Of a DNA stretch of 24,173 nt, positions 1 to 6,653 are shown piece by piece. A program made the translations under genes and the position numbers. Within the stretch, counting starts at the first letter, position 1; every line of letters begins with the position of its first letter. Under the pieces are notes generated by a model, which saw only the letters and a program-made list of their open reading frames with translations, was not told the origin of the DNA and did not search any database. Location: positions 1 through 24,173 of the forward strand of contig CAKUBG010000035.1 in assembly GCA_934636825.1 (NCBI GenBank), in the 5' to 3' direction. This DNA is from an uncultured bacterium. GTDB taxonomy: Bacteria; Vulcanimicrobiota; Xenobia; Xenobiales; Xenobiaceae.

Positions 1-31
1 TGTATTTCGTCCAAAATTGACGCCATTCATC

Positions 32-53
32 CCACGGTCTAAAGACCGTGGGT
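32..53. mobile_element. Hairpin resembling an IS200/IS605 (TnpB-type) element end
   Basis: A perfect 9-bp stem, CCCACGGTC/GACCGTGGG, closes a TAAA loop and is followed by TTTTCTGG. Subterminal imperfect or perfect hairpins of this CCCACGG...CCGTGGG kind are familiar from the ends of IS200/IS605-family elements, where they mark the transposon boundary and the 3' part of the TnpB guide RNA. The neighbouring gene remnant reads straight into the hairpin and stops in its loop, as expected if an element inserted into that gene. No transposase is visible; it would lie left of position 1. The alternative is an ordinary rho-independent terminator, since T residues follow on the + strand. Confidence 0.4.
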
Positions 54-391
54 TTTCTGGCTGAGTATTTTATAAAATTTTTCTTGAATATCTAATTCTT
101 CTTTAAATATTTCTAGTATTTCTTCTTTAGAAGCCCCTAAAGTTAAAAGTGCAAAAGAAAGATTTTCAATATACCATCCGTCCCAGCGATTAAAATCAAA
201 GCCAGTTTTTTCTAAAGCTTCCGGAGTTTGTTTAGCGTAAAAAACGCTCTAATTTTGTCATAAGTTGCCTCCTTATTATTCATACATAAGGTACAATCAA
301 TTGCATCCTCACAAAACTCTGCACAATCTTGTAATGCATTTACTATAACACAAGTATCTTGTGAACAGTATCAATATGAGGACGTTTTCAC
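39..391 (-). pseudogene. Decayed gene of unknown function (nonsense plus frameshift)
   Basis: On the minus strand a GTG at 391 opens a frame that meets TGA at 371-373, then runs open to a TAG at 212-214. Around 246-252 the frame shifts at a run of six T: the frame before it reads ...YDKIRAFF and the frame after it continues YAKQTPEALEKTGFDFNR..., so adding one T would join them into one protein. The second frame ends at TAG 39-41 inside the terminal hairpin. The first part is Cys-rich (CAEFCEDAIDCTLC), the second has an acidic amphipathic helix. I recognise no family. A start-like ATG at 261 with an AAGGAGG upstream is probably chance, because that stretch encodes NNKEATYD in the long frame. 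Two lesions plus the hairpin at the end argue for a dead gene. Confidence 0.5.
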
Positions 392-482
392 TCTTGACTT
401 TTATCACATAATTTGCTCGATATCATGAATCGCTATTTTTCCTAATATCTACTAGTCAATCTATCTACGTTTGCGAAGATTG

Positions 483-523
483 CTATTACCCAAAATTAAA
501 TATTTTTCATTTTTGGGTAATAG
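483..523. terminator. Hairpin, 13-bp stem
   Basis: CTATTACCCAAAA (483-495) and TTTTGGGTAATAG (511-523) form a perfect 13-bp stem with a 15-nt AT-rich loop. It lies in the gene-free stretch 392-645 upstream of the UvrA-like gene. It could terminate transcription arriving from the left or be a transposon relic. It is too far from the 646 start to look like an attenuator for that gene. Confidence 0.35.
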
Positions 524-587
524 ATTTAAAATTATGCAATTATTACGGGGATCTCACACAGACAAAGAGTAGCAGCAAGTGGAGTTT

Positions 588-616
588 TTGCTTTCTGTAA
601 ATTCCGCCGTTATTAT
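588..616 (+). promoter_or_regulatory. Candidate sigma-70 promoter for the UvrA-like gene
   Basis: TTGCTT (588-593) and TATTAT (611-616) are spaced by exactly 17 bp and lie about 30 bp ahead of the start codon. A GGAGG Shine-Dalgarno follows at 630-634. The -35 box is weak (TTG only), the -10 box matches five of six positions. Nothing else is seen in 392-645 apart from the 483-523 hairpin. Confidence 0.4.
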
Positions 617-645
617 ATCCAAGGTTGATGGAGGTATAATAAAAA

Positions 646-3123
646 ATGATTGATAAAATACTAATTCGTGGTGCAAAGGTTCATAACCTCAAAAATATTG
701 ATGTAGATATTCCGCTAGGCAAAATAGTTGGAATTGCCGGCGTATCCGGATCGGGAAAATCTTCTTTGGCTTTAGGCGTTCTGTACGCTGAAGGTTCGCG
801 TCGTTACCTAGAGGCACTGTCTACTTATACGCGTCGTAGAATGACCCAAGCTTCTAAAGCTAGCGTGGACGAAATATTATATGTTCCTGCTGCCCTGGCC
901 CTCCACCAGCGTCCAGGCGTACCAGGTATACGCAGTACATTTGGTACCGGAACAGAGCTTCTCAACAGTTTGCGACTCATGTATTCTCGACTGGCCAGCC
1001 ATCGCTGCCCTAATGGCCATTATGTAAAGCCATCTTTAGCTGTAGCTGCAGAAAAAGAACTTGTTTGTCCGGAATGTGGAGTACATTTTTACGCCCCATC
1101 TGCCGAAGAGTTGGCCTTCAATTCTCAAGGCGCTTGTCCAAAATGTGGCGGCACAGGTAGCATCCGCACCGTGAATATAGCAAGTCTTGTGCCAGAAGAG
1201 TCACTTAGCATTGATGAAGGGGCGGTTGCCCCTTGGAATAGTTTAATGTGGTCGCTTATGGTTGATGTGTGCCGCGCCATGGGCGTGCGCACTAATGTAC
1301 CGTTCCGTGACTTAAGCGCACAAGAAAAAGATATTGTCTACCATGGCCCGGCGGTAAAAAAGCACATTTTTTATAAAGCCAAAAATTCTAATCAAGCTGG
1401 TGAATTAGACTTCACCTACTTTAATGCCATCTACACTGTGGAAAATGCGCTTACAAAAGTTAAAGATGAAAAAGGCATGAAGCGTGTAGAAAAGTTTTTA
1501 AAAGAAGATATTTGCCCTGAGTGCCACGGTACGCGCCTTTCTGCTGCGGCTCGCGCCCCTAAATTGCGTGGCCTTTCTTTGGATAAAGCTTGTACTATGA
1601 CGCTTTCTGAATTAGTAGATTGGGTACAGGGCATTCCAACTAGCTTGCCAGAAGAAATGCGTCCTATGGCTGAAAGCATTGGTGAAGCCTTTCAGAGTAC
1701 AGCCAAACGCTTATTAGATTTGGGCTTAGGTTATTTAACTCTCGATCGCTCGGCTTCTACACTTTCTACTGGCGAACGCCAGCGCATGCAACTGGCTCGC
1801 GCTGTCCGCAACCGTACTACAGGTGTACTTTATGTGCTGGATGAACCATCTATCGGCCTACACCCTTCCAATATTGTAGGACTTACTGGCGTAATGCATG
1901 ATCTAGTAGCTGATGGCAATTCTGTAATTTTAGTTGATCATGATACACAAATTTTGCAAGAAGCTGACTGGATTGTAGAAATGGGGCCGGAAGCTGGCGC
2001 CAAAGGTGGACAAATAATTGCTCAAGGAACAATTTCTGCTATTGAAAATAATCCTGTCTCACAAATTGGCCCATTTCTTTCTGGCAAAGTTAAAACTAAG
2101 CTGCGCAACTGTGTTATTAAAGAAGATATATTCAAAATCGGCACTATCAGTTTATCAACTTCTAAAATTCACACAGTTAAGCCGCTAAGTATAGACATCC
2201 CTAAAGGTAGACTTACTGTTGTTACTGGCGTATCTGGATCGGGAAAAACTACTATGGTGCTGGAGAGTCTTGTCCCTGCCTTAGAGGCAACTATTAACGG
2301 CAAAACTTTACCTAAACATATTTGCGCAATCCAAGCTGACGCCATCCAACATGTCAAATTAATTGATGCAACACCTATTGGCATCAATGTCCGCTCTACA
2401 GTTGCCACCTACGCCGACGTACATGATGAATTGCGAAAGTTGTACGCTAAATCTACAGACGCTAAAAATAAAGGCTATAAAGCCAGCGATTTTTCCTATA
2501 ATACAGGTTCTTTGCGTTGCTCAAATTGCGATGGAACCGGAGTTATTAGCCTAGATATTCAATTTCTGCCAGACGTTAATATAGCCTGTCCAGATTGCCA
2601 CGGCTCCCGCTACGCCAAAGCAGCTTATGATATAAAGCTTACAAATAAAAATGGCGCCAGCATTTCTCTTCCAGAACTAATGGCCGTGGACGTAAATTCA
2701 GCTATTGATTTTTGCCAAGATATTAAAACTGTCAGTCAAAAGCTAAATATTTTAAAGCAACTTGGTCTTGGTTATCTTACCCTTGGTGAAGAAACGCCAA
2801 GCTTATCTGGTGGCGAAGCACAGCGCTTAAAATTAGCCAGCGAAATTGGCAAAACGCAAGAAAGCTCCGTTTTCGTTTTTGATGAACCGTCTATTGGCTT
2901 ACATCCATTGGATGTACAAATGTTACTTGGAGTTTTTCAAGCCCTTCTAGATAATGGCGCTACCGTTATTGTTATAGAACACGATCTTGATATAATTAGG
3001 AATGCTGATTACATAATCGACATGGGACCAGGCGGCGGAGAGGCAGGCGGTTTAGTTGTAGCCAGCGGAACGCCGCCAGAAATAAAAATGAACCAAGACA
3101 GCATTACCGGAAAGTATTTGTGA
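646..3123 (+). CDS. UvrA-like tandem ABC ATPase without UvrB-binding domain (UvrA2/DrrC type)
   Basis: An 825-residue protein with two ABC-ATPase halves in the UvrA arrangement. Seen in order: Walker A GVSGSGKSS (32-40); a zinc module CPEC (141-144) and CPKC (164-167); a first signature LSTGERQRM followed by LDEPSIGLHP; a second Walker A GVSGSGKTT; a second zinc pair CSNC/CPDC; and a second signature LSGGEAQRL with FDEPSIGLHP. Canonical UvrA is about 940 residues. Here the sequence passes from LMYSRLASHRCP to the first zinc module with almost nothing between, so the roughly 120-residue UvrB-binding insert is missing. That is the hallmark of UvrA2 and of DrrC-like proteins linked to DNA-damaging antibiotic tolerance. 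It is therefore unlikely to be the housekeeping UvrA of UvrABC. It has a GGAGG site and faces the peptide cassette. Family assignment is firm; the role in drug tolerance is inference. Confidence 0.9.
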   Translation: MIDKILIRGAKVHNLKNIDVDIPLGKIVGIAGVSGSGKSSLALGVLYAEGSRRYLEALSTYTRRRMTQASKASVDEILYVPAALALHQRPGVPGIRSTFGTGTELLNSLRLMYSRLASHRCPNGHYVKPSLAVAAEKELVCPECGVHFYAPSAEELAFNSQGACPKCGGTGSIRTVNIASLVPEESLSIDEGAVAPWNSLMWSLMVDVCRAMGVRTNVPFRDLSAQEKDIVYHGPAVKKHIFYKAKNSNQAGELDFTYFNAIYTVENALTKVKDEKGMKRVEKFLKEDICPECHGTRLSAAARAPKLRGLSLDKACTMTLSELVDWVQGIPTSLPEEMRPMAESIGEAFQSTAKRLLDLGLGYLTLDRSASTLSTGERQRMQLARAVRNRTTGVLYVLDEPSIGLHPSNIVGLTGVMHDLVADGNSVILVDHDTQILQEADWIVEMGPEAGAKGGQIIAQGTISAIENNPVSQIGPFLSGKVKTKLRNCVIKEDIFKIGTISLSTSKIHTVKPLSIDIPKGRLTVVTGVSGSGKTTMVLESLVPALEATINGKTLPKHICAIQADAIQHVKLIDATPIGINVRSTVATYADVHDELRKLYAKSTDAKNKGYKASDFSYNTGSLRCSNCDGTGVISLDIQFLPDVNIACPDCHGSRYAKAAYDIKLTNKNGASISLPELMAVDVNSAIDFCQDIKTVSQKLNILKQLGLGYLTLGEETPSLSGGEAQRLKLASEIGKTQESSVFVFDEPSIGLHPLDVQMLLGVFQALLDNGATVIVIEHDLDIIRNADYIIDMGPGGGEAGGLVVASGTPPEIKMNQDSITGKYL

Positions 3124-3162
3124 AATTGCCACAAATGGGCTTTTTGCAAGCTTTATTAACAA

Positions 3163-3210
3163 AAAGGATGAATGATAACTATAATTTACAATAGCGACCA
3201 TTCATCCTTT
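3163..3210. terminator. Bidirectional terminator between UvrA-like gene and peptide cassette
   Basis: AAAGGATGAATG (3163-3174) and CATTCATCCTTT (3199-3210) form a perfect 12-bp stem with a 24-nt AT-rich loop. It sits between the convergent ends of the UvrA-like gene (stop near 3123) and the peptide B gene (stop 3217). A-rich and T-rich flanks on the two sides suit termination from either direction. Confidence 0.6.
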
Positions 3211-3216
3211 GCACAG

Positions 3217-3378
3217 TTAAGCTTCGACTTTTTTCAGTGGCTTCAAACGAGGCCGACTGGTTCTCTCATCTCCCATCATAGCTGCCAACGCTCCAACGGC
3301 AAAAGCAGCAGCCGCTGCTGGTGCAAGTCCCAATGAACCATTGGTACCAACCGTTCTAGGTTTTTTATATGTTTTCAT
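3217..3378 (-). CDS. Putative RiPP precursor peptide B (53 aa), radical-SAM cassette
   Basis: A short ORF starting at ATG 3378 and ending with TAA at 3217-3219; I translated it by hand. It begins MKTYKKPRTVGTNG, has an Ala/Gly-rich hydrophobic core (roughly residues 18-35, PAAAAAFAVGALAAMM) and a basic tail ending LKKVEA. It contains no Cys. YKKP (residues 4-7) matches the YxxP leader element that PqqD-like recognition domains bind in lasso peptides and some other RiPPs. It shares this layout with peptide A: basic YxxP start, an NG, a hydrophobic middle and a KVxA ending. It overlaps the end of the PqqD-like gene by 14 nt, and its likely ribosome site (GAGGGAG) lies inside that gene, suggesting coupled translation. 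It is the last gene before the 3163-3210 terminator. Precursor status is inferred from context and motif. The product is unknown. Confidence 0.75.
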   Translation of the reverse strand: MKTYKKPRTVGTNGSLGLAPAAAAAFAVGALAAMMGDERTSRPRLKPLKKVEA

Positions 3379-3670
3379 GTTTTTTCTCCCTCAGTCTCAA
3401 AACTTGCTTCCATTGCAAATCACGAATTAGCTCTACAAAATCAGCTTCAGCTACTTGTCTTTCCACATCATACGTTTCTAAAAACAGTTGAAGTATATCT
3501 TCAATCGTTTTTTTGTTGTCGCACAACTCGTAGAAATAAGCTGAAGATTCGTTCAGATAATAAATATCTGACTCTTCATTAGCCACAATTTGTAGCGGAG
3601 GATTTGACCTCTCCTTTAAGCAAGTTTTATAAGGTATCAAGTCCTTCATGAACTCAAAGACAGATGTCAT
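3365..3670 (-). CDS. PqqD-like RiPP recognition element protein
   Basis: A 101-residue protein with the PqqD signature: IYYLNESSAYFYELCDNKKT at about 36-55, then IEDILQLFLETYDVE and VEADFVELIRDL-like helices. PqqD-type proteins form a winged-helix domain that binds the leader of a precursor peptide and presents it to a radical-SAM enzyme. The start is taken as ATG 3670 because it overlaps the TGA of peptide A in the sequence ATGA. An in-frame ATG at 3697 would add nine residues but would overlap the peptide gene by 31 nt. The C-terminal end (LREKKHENI) carries the ribosome site of peptide B. Placed between two candidate precursors and after a radical-SAM gene, it is very probably their shared chaperone. 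Family call is strong from the motif; partner assignment is inference. Confidence 0.85.
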   Translation of the reverse strand: MTSVFEFMKDLIPYKTCLKERSNPPLQIVANEESDIYYLNESSAYFYELCDNKKTIEDILQLFLETYDVERQVAEADFVELIRDLQWKQVLRLREKKHENI

Positions 3671-3855
3671 GCTGTAACCTTTCTTAGAGCTAGACAACGA
3701 GCATCATTACTGCGACCAAATGATTTTTTTAAAGTGCTCGCTGCAGAATAGCCAGCAGTAAGTGCTGCTGCCGCTCCTACTATAGCCGGAAAAAGATGAG
3801 GTCCACCATTAGGAGAGCTCAGTAAAGGCTTAGTGTATTTTTTCCGCGTTTCCAT
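3667..3855 (-). CDS. Putative RiPP precursor peptide A (62 aa), radical-SAM cassette
   Basis: A 62-residue basic and hydrophobic peptide. YTKP at 7-10 followed by LL gives the YxxPxL leader element known for RRE (PqqD-like) binding. NGG (16-18) precedes a hydrophobic Ala/Gly-rich stretch (about 22-40, including AIVGAAAALTAGY), which is long enough for a membrane-spanning helix. The tail is basic and ends RKVTA; there is one Cys (54). Its ribosome site is strong (AGGAGGT about 9 nt before ATG) and only 17 nt separate it from the radical-SAM stop, so high expression within one transcript is plausible. Its TGA overlaps the PqqD-like start. Similarity to peptide B at both ends suggests a paralogous pair. 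No double-Gly protease site or obvious cleavage motif stands out. Modification type and activity cannot be read from the sequence. Confidence 0.75.
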   Translation of the reverse strand: METRKKYTKPLLSSPNGGPHLFPAIVGAAAALTAGYSAASTLKKSFGRSNDARCLALRKVTA

Positions 3856-3872
3856 AAGTTATATACCTCCTA

Positions 3873-4925
3873 TCAAATGTTAATGTCTTCGTCGAAGTAA
3901 TTCTTGTAGGCAACATTGATGTCATCATCTTCATGGTATCCTTCGACGTATTTAATAACCTCGAGATTTTCCCAACAAGTTCCACACTTTTGCAACCAAA
4001 TTTGCTGGAAATCTTCATCTAAAACGTTACCTATAACAAAAGGAGCCATGCAATCCAATCTAATGTCTCCGTTAGGCCTAATAATTGCCCCACTGTTGGG
4101 AGTATTCATATAGCGCTTTAACTGGTTGCGAACTGTAGAGCTCCTTTGCACTCTCATACGTCCAGCGTAATATTGGGCTAATTCTTCAGCCTTGCGATAT
4201 AAAAAGTTCTTTTGCTCGTAATTCAACAACAGTTCATGATTATTAGCTGAACGACCGCTGGGAGTTACTTCACCTAAAAGAATAGATCCAGCACCCAATT
4301 CGTAGGCCAATTTACACATATCTTCAATTTGAGTTACATTTTGCGGATTTACAGAATGAGCAATAGCCAAAGGAATGCCCTCTTTAGAGAGCATATAAGC
4401 GCCTTTTATAGCTCTTTCCCAGCTGCCGGAACGCTGCCTAAATTCATCATGTACTTCCGGAGTAGCTCCATCAATAGAAACTTGGAACCATTGGTAGCGA
4501 TATTTGGCAAAACGTTTAGCCTTCTCTTGCGTCATCAAGAAACAATTACTAATTACTAAAAACGAAGTGCCGTCATTATGGAGAATATCCATAATTTCAA
4601 AGAGATCGTCCCCCATAAGCAAAGGCTCACCACCAGAAATAACACATTGGAATATTCCGCCCTTTTTAACTAAATACTTAGCAAATTCTTTCCACTCAGA
4701 AGCTCCCATACGATCTTTTTTAGTATTAGCTACTCCGGAATTGTTGTAACAATGCTTGCAACGCACATTACAATGGGTAGTCAATTCAAATTGCAGAGTG
4801 AGTGGAAAATCAAAAGTGCGGGGAAAGAGCTCATTATCGATTAAAGAGCTTATCCTTTTTTGCTCATCTTTGGTAAATTTATTGTCTCTGGCATGGCAGA
4901 TTTTTACATAATCTTTATCGCCCAT
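3873..4925 (-). CDS. Radical SAM/SPASM-like peptide maturase
   Basis: A 350-residue radical-SAM enzyme. The cluster motif CNVRCKHC (C52, C56, C59) binds the catalytic 4Fe-4S cluster, and SGGEPLL (98-103) is the SAM-binding motif. The C-terminus has the SPASM-like line IIRPNGDIRLDCMAP...GNVLDEDFQQIW, then CGTC. Only three Cys (292, 314, 317) are available there, fewer than the seven or eight of full SPASM domains, so fewer auxiliary clusters are expected. The tail is acidic (HEDDD...FDEDINI). The start is taken at ATG 4925, overlapping the upstream gene by 11 nt, with GGGAG 11 nt before it; a TTG at 4943 is possible. SPASM enzymes with a PqqD partner modify ribosomal peptides through thioether or C-C bonds, epimerisation or splicing. 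Which one applies here is not evident. Confidence 0.85.
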   Translation of the reverse strand: MGDKDYVKICHARDNKFTKDEQKRISSLIDNELFPRTFDFPLTLQFELTTHCNVRCKHCYNNSGVANTKKDRMGASEWKEFAKYLVKKGGIFQCVISGGEPLLMGDDLFEIMDILHNDGTSFLVISNCFLMTQEKAKRFAKYRYQWFQVSIDGATPEVHDEFRQRSGSWERAIKGAYMLSKEGIPLAIAHSVNPQNVTQIEDMCKLAYELGAGSILLGEVTPSGRSANNHELLLNYEQKNFLYRKAEELAQYYAGRMRVQRSSTVRNQLKRYMNTPNSGAIIRPNGDIRLDCMAPFVIGNVLDEDFQQIWLQKCGTCWENLEVIKYVEGYHEDDDINVAYKNYFDEDINI

Positions 4926-5199
4926 TTTTAGCGAAACTCCCAAATTTTTTTATTTCCAAGCATTTTTGCCTTAATATAGAGTCGTACTCGAGGCGGGTCA
5001 TTTTTTGCTCGTAAACATGCGAATACATCCAATCGCTGTTGCATAACGGCGGCCTATCCTTATAAATAGAGCACAAGTTGTTATGCAAATATTTACACTC
5101 GCCACAACCATTATCTAAGGCTTGATACTCAGGCGGTAGCGACGACTTTAACTGGCGGAACATTTTGCAACAAAGTCCGCACTTATCGCATATAAACAA
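4915..5199 (-). CDS. YkgJ-like CxxCxxCC cysteine cluster protein
   Basis: A small protein (94 aa from TTG 5199) with CDKCGLCC near the start (C4, C7, C10, C11 in this numbering), then GCGECKYL, LCSIY and RPPLCNS. This is the layout of the YkgJ/UPF0153 family, thought to chelate Zn or an Fe-S cluster. The start is uncertain: GTG 5211 has no ribosome site at a usable distance, whereas TTG 5199 lies 8 nt after AAAGGTGG. It is the first gene of the cassette and overlaps the radical-SAM gene by 11 nt, so the two are likely made together. Its role could be metal or cluster supply, or an accessory step in peptide maturation; both are inference. Confidence 0.75.
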   Translation of the reverse strand: MFICDKCGLCCKMFRQLKSSLPPEYQALDNGCGECKYLHNNLCSIYKDRPPLCNSDWMYSHVYEQKMTRLEYDSILRQKCLEIKKFGSFAKNGR

Positions 5200-5226
5200 C
5201 GCCTTACCCACCTTTCAAAAAACTCT

Positions 5227-5244
5227 AAACTGATAGTTTGAGGA
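5227..5244 (+). repeat. 18-nt repeat, inverted copy of part of the 5437-5475 terminator
   Basis: AAACTGATAGTTTGAGGA (5227-5244) is the exact reverse complement of 5445-5462, which lies inside the large terminator stem. The two copies bound about 200 bp of AT-rich sequence ahead of the peptide cassette. On the cassette transcript the copy forms a small 5-bp stem followed by a T run just before the first gene, so it could also act as a weak leader hairpin. Confidence 0.6.
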
Positions 5245-5436
5245 AAAGCTATTTCCCCGAAATGATGGGATTTAATTTATGCTTCATGTTCTAGTTTAGC
5301 TCTATAGTTTAATAATAATTACTAATAGTTAATATTTAATGTTAAAAAATACAGGCGTAATATTTGCTGTAAATGTCGCTTTTTTTATGTTAAGTTGGAC
5401 TAATTTTACAAAATTTAATAAAATAGCAGGATAAAT

Positions 5437-5475
5437 AAAGTAGATCCTCAAACTATCAGTTTGAGGATCTACTTT
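5437..5475. terminator. Strong terminator, 18-bp stem
   Basis: A perfect 18-bp stem (5437-5454 with 5458-5475) closes a 3-nt loop, ATC. On the minus strand it follows the ABC-ATPase stop at 5510 by about 35 nt and is trailed by a T-rich stretch. It separates the transporter genes from the peptide cassette, which must therefore have its own promoter in the AT-rich 5245-5436 region; I could not pick one convincing -35/-10 pair there. Confidence 0.75.
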
Positions 5476-5509
5476 AACCTTCTACCGTACTTACCAAGCT
5501 AGCTGCTGC

Positions 5510-6634
5510 CTACTCCTTCACTAACACCACGCTTTCGGGTGGAATTTGCAATACTAGTTCTTGTCCTATTTGTGGTTGGCCTTCATTCTTACCTTGATCG
5601 GCAGCTACATTAACTATGAATGTTTGGCCTTGGCATAAAACGGTGTATTTAATAAAGTTGCCCATAAACATGCGGGAAGTTACTTTAGCCGGAAAACAAT
5701 TTGGGCTGCCATTCCTAATATTGGCGCTTAATTTAAGCTTTTCCGGGCGTATGGCTGCGTAGATTTTACCTTTAGTTAAAGTTGGCGACACGTCAATATT
5801 TTGCAATACTAAATTGCCTGCCAGGCTTACCGTCTTGTCTTCATTTATTGTAGCAGTCAAAAGGTTGCCAAAGCCAATAAATTCAGCGGCAAATTTGTTA
5901 GCTGGCTTAGAGTAAAGCTCTTCCGGTTGGCCGATTTGCACTATTTGGCCCTTATCCATTAAGGCTAAACGGTCAGAAACGGCCAAAGCCTCCTCTTGAT
6001 CGTGAGTAACATACAAAGCAGTAATGCCGGCCTGGCGTTGGATATGGCGTATTTCTTCGCGCATTTTAAGGCGCAATTTTACATCTAAAGCGCCCAGTGG
6101 CTCGTCAAAAAGTAAGATCTTGGGCTTAGTAACTAAAGCTCTAGCTAAAGCAGCTCGCTGTTGTTGCCCTCCGGAAAGCTGACTAGGTAAATGCAAAGCA
6201 TAATCTTTAAGTTCAACTAATTCCAATACTTCATGGACAGCTTTTTTATCTTCATTAGTTAAGCTACCACTAATTGAGCGCCATAAAGTGGCCGCTTTGC
6301 CTATTAAGCTGGACTGACGATAGCGCTTAGCCATTAAGCCATAAGCTACGTTTTCTTGTACACTTAAATGAGGAAAAAGGGCATAATTTTGAAAGACCAT
6401 GCCAAAATCGCGATCACAAGCCGGAACTTGGGAAATATCCTCTCCGTCTAAGCTTATTTTGCCAGAATCGAATTCTTCCAGGCCGGCAATACAACGCAAA
6501 GTAGTAGTTTTGCCACAGCCGGAAGAGCCGAGCAAAGCGAAAAGCTCTCCGTCTTGCAACTCTAAAGAAAGATCATTGACAGCTAGATTATGACCGTAAA
6601 ATTTTTTTAAATGTTCAATTTTTATAGTGCTCAT
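5510..6634 (-). CDS. ABC importer ATP-binding protein (FbpC/PotA/CysA type)
   Basis: A 374-residue ATPase that powers solute uptake at the inner membrane. Walker A GSSGCGKT (37-44), Q-loop FQNYALFPH, signature LSGGQQQR, Walker B ILLFDEP, D-loop GALD and switch His THDQEEA are all present. The C-terminal third (from about 245) looks like the TOBE domain of the Fe3+/polyamine/sulfate subfamily. Start at ATG 6634 gives the usual N-terminus MSTIKIEHL; an upstream TTG at 6670 would overlap the preceding gene. About 20 extra residues (around 113-135, KRYRQSSLIGKAATLWRSIS) sit in the helical domain where relatives have a short linker. Nineteen nt separate it from the binding-protein gene, so the two are co-transcribed. 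The permease normally found beside such pairs is absent from the window. Confidence 0.9.
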   Translation of the reverse strand: MSTIKIEHLKKFYGHNLAVNDLSLELQDGELFALLGSSGCGKTTTLRCIAGLEEFDSGKISLDGEDISQVPACDRDFGMVFQNYALFPHLSVQENVAYGLMAKRYRQSSLIGKAATLWRSISGSLTNEDKKAVHEVLELVELKDYALHLPSQLSGGQQQRAALARALVTKPKILLFDEPLGALDVKLRLKMREEIRHIQRQAGITALYVTHDQEEALAVSDRLALMDKGQIVQIGQPEELYSKPANKFAAEFIGFGNLLTATINEDKTVSLAGNLVLQNIDVSPTLTKGKIYAAIRPEKLKLSANIRNGSPNCFPAKVTSRMFMGNFIKYTVLCQGQTFIVNVAADQGKNEGQPQIGQELVLQIPPESVVLVKE

Positions 6635-6653
6635 ATTTTTTTTGTTCTCGTTA

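Noticed and set aside
3667..3855. Peptide A as a spliceotide-type precursor because of its GYS and PqqD-like partner
   Set aside because: The XYG splice motif of that class is not present, and peptide B has no matching Tyr in its core.
3830..4559. Several open frames of 60-80 codons on either strand inside the radical-SAM gene
   Set aside because: They are out-of-frame shadows of the strongly supported maturase and lack ribosome sites.
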